Source of the DNA: Litchfieldia sinesaloumensis | GTDB lineage: Bacteria; Bacillota; Bacilli; Bacillales; Bacillaceae_L | Direction of reading: 5' to 3' | Assembly (NCBI RefSeq): GCF_900156865.1 | Contig: NZ_LT732529.1 | Span: 3,971,114-4,035,113 of the forward strand | DNA: 64,000 bases | Part shown: piece after piece, positions 60,493 to 64,000 of the stretch | How positions within the stretch are numbered: the first letter of the stretch is position 1 | Layout of the letters: every line of letters begins with the position of its first letter | The notes under the pieces: generated by a model | Seen by the model: the letters and a program-made list of their open reading frames with translations, nothing else | The model's database searches: none | Told to the model about the DNA's origin: nothing | Program-made: the position numbers and the translations under genes

Positions 60493-61683
60493 ATGGAAAA
60501 AACGATCCAGAATCTGAACGTACTGAAAAAATTAAGTGAACTAATAGAGATGGTTGGTTCTGAAAAAAATTTAATTTCTGATGAAGTTCGTGATTATTGT
60601 ATAACAGCTTTTCAGGATACAGAAGAACAAAAAATAACGAGTACACTTTTAAATCAACTTCAACAAATGAATGAACAAATGGAAAACATGTCTTGGATGA
60701 ACAAGCATTATCGAATCCTTCATGAATTTGCCCAAATCTGCAGTAAAACCTTAAATGAAAGTATTCTTCTCCAAAAGTCATATGAGATGGTTTCACGAGT
60801 TATGCCAACAGATGCTTTTTACATTGCTTTGCATAACCCTGGTGATTCTCACATTCAATTCATTTTTATCATGGACAATGGTGAACAGGCTCCGCCAAGT
60901 TTGGTGGAATTCGGTGAAAATTACACTTCTAAGGTTATTAAAACGAGAGAGATTGTCCATCTTAAACATTTAAATCAGAATATTGAATATGATACGAAGA
61001 TGGGAGAAGGGGACGAGGATACAAGCTCGTGTCTATTTGTGCCAGTTGTCATTGATGATCAGGTAAAAGGTGTTATCTCGACTCAGAGCTTTAGGGACTT
61101 CGCCTATAGGAAAGAGCATGAGGAACTATTACAAATGATTGGGGCACAAGTAATTAATTCAATTCAAACAGCCAGATTATATGAAAAAATTTATACGATG
61201 TCTCGTACAGATGAATTAACTGGATTAAAGAACCATCGCGCTTTCCATGAGGAATTAGCGAGGTTAATCCATGATAAAAGTAATAAAATTACGGTCATGA
61301 TGATTGATTCTGATGATTTAAAACAAGTTAATGATCGCTATGGACATGACATTGGCGATCAATATTTGAAGGTGCTTGCAGAAGGTATTAAATCGGTTTG
61401 TAACGACGAAATCGAAGGGTATCGATATGCAGGAGACGAGTTCATGCTCCTTATTAAAACCGATATTAAGAAGAGTGTTAAGGACATATATGCGACGCTA
61501 AAAGCCTACTACAATGAACATCATGTCTTAATTGAAAATGAAAAGGTTACCGTTTCTATTAGTACAGGTGTTGGTGTCTACCCTCAAAACGGGACAACCG
61601 TAGACTCTTTAAAAAAGGCTGCAGACAAGGCCCTTTATGTTGCTAAGGAAAGTGGAAAAAACAAGATGGTCATATCGAATTAA
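60493..61683 (+). CDS. GAF-GGDEF diguanylate cyclase
   Basis: The 396-residue soluble protein has an N-terminal helical region, a GAF domain (about 80-225) and a C-terminal GGDEF domain (about 235-396). The active-site motif is AGDEF at 313-317, an accepted active variant. MMIDSDDLKQVNDRYGHDIGDQ supplies the first metal Asp. The product-inhibition RxxD site expected five residues before AGDEF is absent (NDEI there). It should make c-di-GMP from GTP. ATG follows TTGGAAGTG. The gene is controlled by the riboswitch at 60252. Confidence 0.92.
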   Translation: MEKTIQNLNVLKKLSELIEMVGSEKNLISDEVRDYCITAFQDTEEQKITSTLLNQLQQMNEQMENMSWMNKHYRILHEFAQICSKTLNESILLQKSYEMVSRVMPTDAFYIALHNPGDSHIQFIFIMDNGEQAPPSLVEFGENYTSKVIKTREIVHLKHLNQNIEYDTKMGEGDEDTSSCLFVPVVIDDQVKGVISTQSFRDFAYRKEHEELLQMIGAQVINSIQTARLYEKIYTMSRTDELTGLKNHRAFHEELARLIHDKSNKITVMMIDSDDLKQVNDRYGHDIGDQYLKVLAEGIKSVCNDEIEGYRYAGDEFMLLIKTDIKKSVKDIYATLKAYYNEHHVLIENEKVTVSISTGVGVYPQNGTTVDSLKKAADKALYVAKESGKNKMVISN

Positions 61684-61684
61684 G

Positions 61685-61712
61685 AAAAGCTCATCCAATG
61701 GATGAGCTTTTT
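61685..61712. terminator. Bidirectional terminator after the cyclase gene
   Basis: AAAAGCTCATCC / GGATGAGCTTTT is a 12-bp perfect stem with a 3-base loop. It serves the cyclase and the convergent YxcD-like unit. Confidence 0.9.
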
Positions 61713-61737
61713 AAGTTGGGCTGGAAACTCGTTAACC

Positions 61738-62025
61738 TTAGTTAATATGAGCGATAATACCTTCTTCTTCATCTAATACCAGCTTTATTCCGGCGTAAGG
61801 ATCTCTATTAAGAAATTCGCCAAGCCATAAGCGAATCGCTTCAATTAAATTCGCCATGATGAGGACCTGCTTTCTGTCGTTTACATAGACCTCTGCAGAA
61901 AAGCCGTAATCATCGTCATACATAAGCTCCACTTCAACTTCCTCAGGCTTTACCTGTTTTTTTAAGCCAATGTAGACACATACTGCATTAATAATTTCTT
62001 GTTCGGAAAGAATTAGCGTTGCCAT
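61738..62025 (-). CDS. YxcD-family (DUF2653) protein
   Basis: The 95-residue soluble acidic protein matches DUF2653: LSEQEIINAVCVYIGLKK, VEVELMYDDDYGFSAEVYV, and IRLWLGEFLNRDPYAGIKLVLDEEEGI. Function is unknown. It overlaps the end of the preceding membrane-protein gene by 13 bases on the minus strand, so it is the second gene of a two-gene unit. Confidence 0.8.
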   Translation of the reverse strand: MATLILSEQEIINAVCVYIGLKKQVKPEEVEVELMYDDDYGFSAEVYVNDRKQVLIMANLIEAIRLWLGEFLNRDPYAGIKLVLDEEEGIIAHIN

Positions 62026-62456
62026 GGATCAGCCTCATTTTTCTTGCGGTCCCGAATCATAACGAATACTTTTCGGATAATAACAATTAGAACATAAATT
62101 GCTATAACATTAATCATTAAGCCAAGAAATGAACCAAGCATACCCATTCCGCCTAATAGACCTCCGAATAAGAATCCTGCTAGACCCCCAAGCATGAGAC
62201 CTTTCATAAGCCCACCTGACATAAGTCCGCCCTTAGGAGTAGTAGTCGTAGTGGATTTGTTTGTCACATTGTTATCATCTTTTTTCTGCTGTTGGAAGTT
62301 TGATTTATTCGTGTTTCCAATATTATTGTTGAATCCTTTTTTACCTGATTTATATCCTTTTGCTTCTACCGTTGTAAGGTTATCTTGGAAAACGAAGCTT
62401 CCAAGTGGTGAAAGAAGTAACGAAAGTGCAAGTAGCGCAGCGAAAACTTTTTTCAT
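62013..62456 (-). CDS. Secreted/membrane protein with Gly-Met-rich core
   Basis: The 147-residue protein has a signal peptide or first helix (about 2-22), then a basic, Asn/Lys/Thr-rich stretch (35-75). A GGLMSGGLMKGLMLGGLAGFLFGGLLGGMGMLG-like segment (shown as several short Gly-Leu-Met blocks, about 77-108) merges into a long hydrophobic helix (about 110-135). This layout resembles Bacillus proteins labelled Tim44-like. ATG 62456 follows ATGGAGG. Function is unknown; it is coupled to the YxcD-like gene. Confidence 0.65.
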   Translation of the reverse strand: MKKVFAALLALSLLLSPLGSFVFQDNLTTVEAKGYKSGKKGFNNNIGNTNKSNFQQQKKDDNNVTNKSTTTTTPKGGLMSGGLMKGLMLGGLAGFLFGGLLGGMGMLGSFLGLMINVIAIYVLIVIIRKVFVMIRDRKKNEADPWQR

Positions 62457-62652
62457 AAATGTAAGTACCTCCATAAGTTTATATTTATTTTTATATTATA
62501 CCTTAATTTCCTTAAAAAGCTCTTTTAAACCACCTTCCTAATCTTACTACTTTATATACGATGAAACGGAGGATAGGTTTCGATTTATAAGAAAAATTAT
62601 GTTGGTAAATTATTACTATATTATGAGAATTTGTAGGTAAAAAGTGGTTTCC

Positions 62653-62682
62653 TTATCCTAATGACTTTAAAAATGGTATAGT
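62653..62682 (+). promoter_or_regulatory. Possible promoter of the heme O synthase-like gene
   Basis: An extended -10 TGGTATAGT ends at 62682; TTATCC lies 18 bases upstream. The rest of 62457-62810 holds no gene. Confidence 0.4.
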
Positions 62683-62810
62683 ATATTTGAAGTATATTGA
62701 GTAACTCTATTTTAGCAACAAGTTCCAACCGTACTTAATGGTGGGATTCTTATTTTATGAATATACAATCTAGTTAATTGATTGAATAGAAGGCAGGAGA
62801 GAGGATACGA

Positions 62811-63713
62811 ATGAAAACAGCAGTACATCTACAAAAAACATCCCTCATAGCTGATCTTAAATCTCTTTTTAAGGCAGGAGTTTTACTCGCGAATGTTCTA
62901 CCTGTGTTTTCAGGATTTTGGTTAGCAATATATTTTACGGGTGCATCTTTCCAAGACAACTTAGGTTTGTTTTTATATACATTCATTGGCAGCACACTTG
63001 TTATGGCGGGGGCTCTCATCATTAACAACTGGTATGATGTAGACATAGATACAGTCATGGATCGGACAAAGAAACGTCCAACTGTGACTGGACACTTTTC
63101 GTTACAATTTGTATTGACCCTGGGAATAATCTGTACAGTATTAGGATTCTTTTTTCTGTTTTTCACAACCTTTGAAGCTGTCTTTTTTACATTTGTAGGC
63201 TGGTTTACGTATGTTGTGTTGTACACAATGTGGTCAAAGCGTAGGTTTACTATTAACACAGTGATTGGGAGTGTATCGGGTGCAGTTTCGCCGTTAATGG
63301 GATGGGCCGCGGTGGCACCAATTCAACATACAGTTCCAATTGTTCTCTTTTTAATTTTGTTTGTTTTTCAAATGCCCCATACGTATGCTATTGCGATAAG
63401 AAAGTATGATGAATATAAGGCTGCTGGAGTTGCGATGCTACCTGTTGTTCGCGGTTTTGAGGTGACCAAAAAGCACTTTTTATTCTGGGTCATCTGTCTG
63501 TTTCCATTACCTTTCTTTTTGTGGGATCTAGGAACGGTGTTTGTTGTACTGGCAACTTTGCTTAATGTTGGATGGATTATAGTAAGCATTAAAGGGTTTT
63601 CTGTCAAAGATGATATGAAATGGGCTCGATTGAATTTTCTTTATTCCGTTAATTATATTTTGCTAATCTTTCTGCTAATGGTGGTTGTTACACTGCCTAA
63701 ATATCTCGGATAG
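62811..63713 (+). CDS. ctaB: Protoheme IX farnesyltransferase-like UbiA prenyltransferase (CtaB/CyoE)
   Basis: The 300-residue UbiA-family enzyme has about nine helices. It has the metal-diphosphate motif NNWYDVDIDTVMDRTKKRP (about 72-90) and the second motif region HTYAIAIRKYDEYKAAGVAM (about 190-209), both typical of heme O synthase. The enzyme would add farnesyl to heme B for heme O/A oxidases. No ctaA or oxidase genes adjoin, so it may be a second copy or have another substrate. ATG follows AGGAGAGAGG. Confidence 0.85.
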   Translation: MKTAVHLQKTSLIADLKSLFKAGVLLANVLPVFSGFWLAIYFTGASFQDNLGLFLYTFIGSTLVMAGALIINNWYDVDIDTVMDRTKKRPTVTGHFSLQFVLTLGIICTVLGFFFLFFTTFEAVFFTFVGWFTYVVLYTMWSKRRFTINTVIGSVSGAVSPLMGWAAVAPIQHTVPIVLFLILFVFQMPHTYAIAIRKYDEYKAAGVAMLPVVRGFEVTKKHFLFWVICLFPLPFFLWDLGTVFVVLATLLNVGWIIVSIKGFSVKDDMKWARLNFLYSVNYILLIFLLMVVVTLPKYLG

Positions 63714-63722
63714 AAATTGATT

Positions 63723-63755
63723 AACCTCGCTACTTTTATAGTGGCGGGTTTTTTT
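63723..63755 (+). terminator. Terminator after the prenyltransferase gene
   Basis: AACCTCGCTAC / GTGGCGGGTT forms a stem with two wobble pairs and a short loop, followed by seven T. Confidence 0.85.
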
Positions 63756-63829
63756 ATCTTCAAACTTAATGTCACAAATTTCAACCCTCAATCGTCTTGA
63801 TTATAAATAGATTGGTGGGAGTGAAATGT

Positions 63830-64000
63830 ATGCAAAATACTGAACAGAATTGGGATTGTGTCATTATCGGAGGTGGCATTGCTGGCCTAATTGCGTCCAT
63901 CTATTTAGCGCGAGCTGAAAAGTCTGTCCTTATTTTAGAAAAAGCAAAAACACTTGGGGGCAGGGGAAGAACAACGGTTAAAATGGATTCCTATTTGAAC
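63830..64000 (+). CDS. FAD-dependent oxidoreductase (phytoene desaturase-like), 5' part
   Basis: An ATG at 63830, after TGGTGGGAGTG, opens a frame that runs off the window. The 57 visible residues have the Rossmann motif CVIIGGGIAGLIASIYLARA with the acidic end LILEKAKTLGGRGRTT. This is the FAD-binding N-terminus of phytoene desaturase/amine-oxidase-type enzymes. The substrate cannot be told from this fragment. Confidence 0.75.
   Translation, partial: MQNTEQNWDCVIIGGGIAGLIASIYLARAEKSVLILEKAKTLGGRGRTTVKMDSYLN

Noticed and set aside
60356-60796. 146-codon minus-strand frame across the riboswitch and cyclase start
   Set aside because: It spans the aptamer, terminator and the cyclase 5' end, and has no recognisable protein features.

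Overview
The window is an AT-rich stretch of a Bacillaceae (Bacillus-like Firmicute) chromosome. The strongest evidence is gene order. The 12-gene purine operon purEKBCSQLFMNHD is followed by yerA, yerB, yerC, pcrB, pcrA, ligA, camS, then gatCAB, dgkB and rlmCD, which is the conserved Bacillus order. Strong AGGAGG-type ribosome sites and Rho-independent terminators agree with this. No prophage or insertion sequence is visible.

Layout. (1) 1-1000: the 3' end of a 5S rRNA gene, a truncated second 5S copy, and an array of 53-bp tandem repeats. (2) 1.0-2.7 kb: a DUF3784 protein, a small heat-shock protein, yebE and yebG. (3) 2.7-16.2 kb: the purine operon behind two PurBoxes, a sigma-A promoter, a guanine riboswitch and a terminator. 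A structured intergenic repeat lies between purH and purD. (4) 16.3-26.5 kb: a DUF2892 protein, yerA-yerB-yerC, and pcrB-pcrA-ligA-camS with an SOS-like box before pcrA. (5) 26.5-31.5 kb: proline use (pruA, and putP with a 36-residue small membrane partner), a cysteine-free IscA-like protein and a thioredoxin. (6) 31.8-37.2 kb: a chemoreceptor and gatCAB. (7) 37.2-40.7 kb: a small membrane protein and a tightly overlapping ECF sigma / anti-sigma / two-membrane-protein operon. (8) 40.9-43.6 kb: dgkB, a second array of the 53-bp repeat family, and rlmCD. (9) 43.8-54.2 kb: accessory metabolism and transport (aspartase-like lyase, MFS permease, M20 amidohydrolase, EamA exporter with divergent LysR, VTT membrane protein, TetR with an MMPL pump). 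(10) 54.4-56.2 kb: a NERD/zinc-ribbon protein and an array of exact-period 155-bp repeats. (11) 56.2-60.0 kb: potABCD on the minus strand. (12) 60.2-64 kb: a c-di-GMP-I riboswitch and terminator before a GAF-GGDEF protein, a YxcD-type pair, a heme O synthase-like prenyltransferase, and the start of an FAD oxidoreductase.

How the parts work together. The purine operon carries out all steps from PRPP to IMP. It is governed by PurR at initiation and by guanine at attenuation, and yerA next to it probably handles purine salvage. PutP brings in proline and PruA performs the second oxidation step to glutamate, but no proline dehydrogenase gene is visible. GatCAB amidates mischarged Glu-tRNA(Gln). 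PotABCD imports polyamines.

The least conventional parts are the two repeat families, the ECF-sigma membrane operon with an apparent ATT start codon, the three evenly spaced operators before the MMPL pump, and the riboswitch-controlled diguanylate cyclase that lacks an inhibitory site. Start codons were chosen from ribosome-site spacing and remembered family lengths. No database search was possible.
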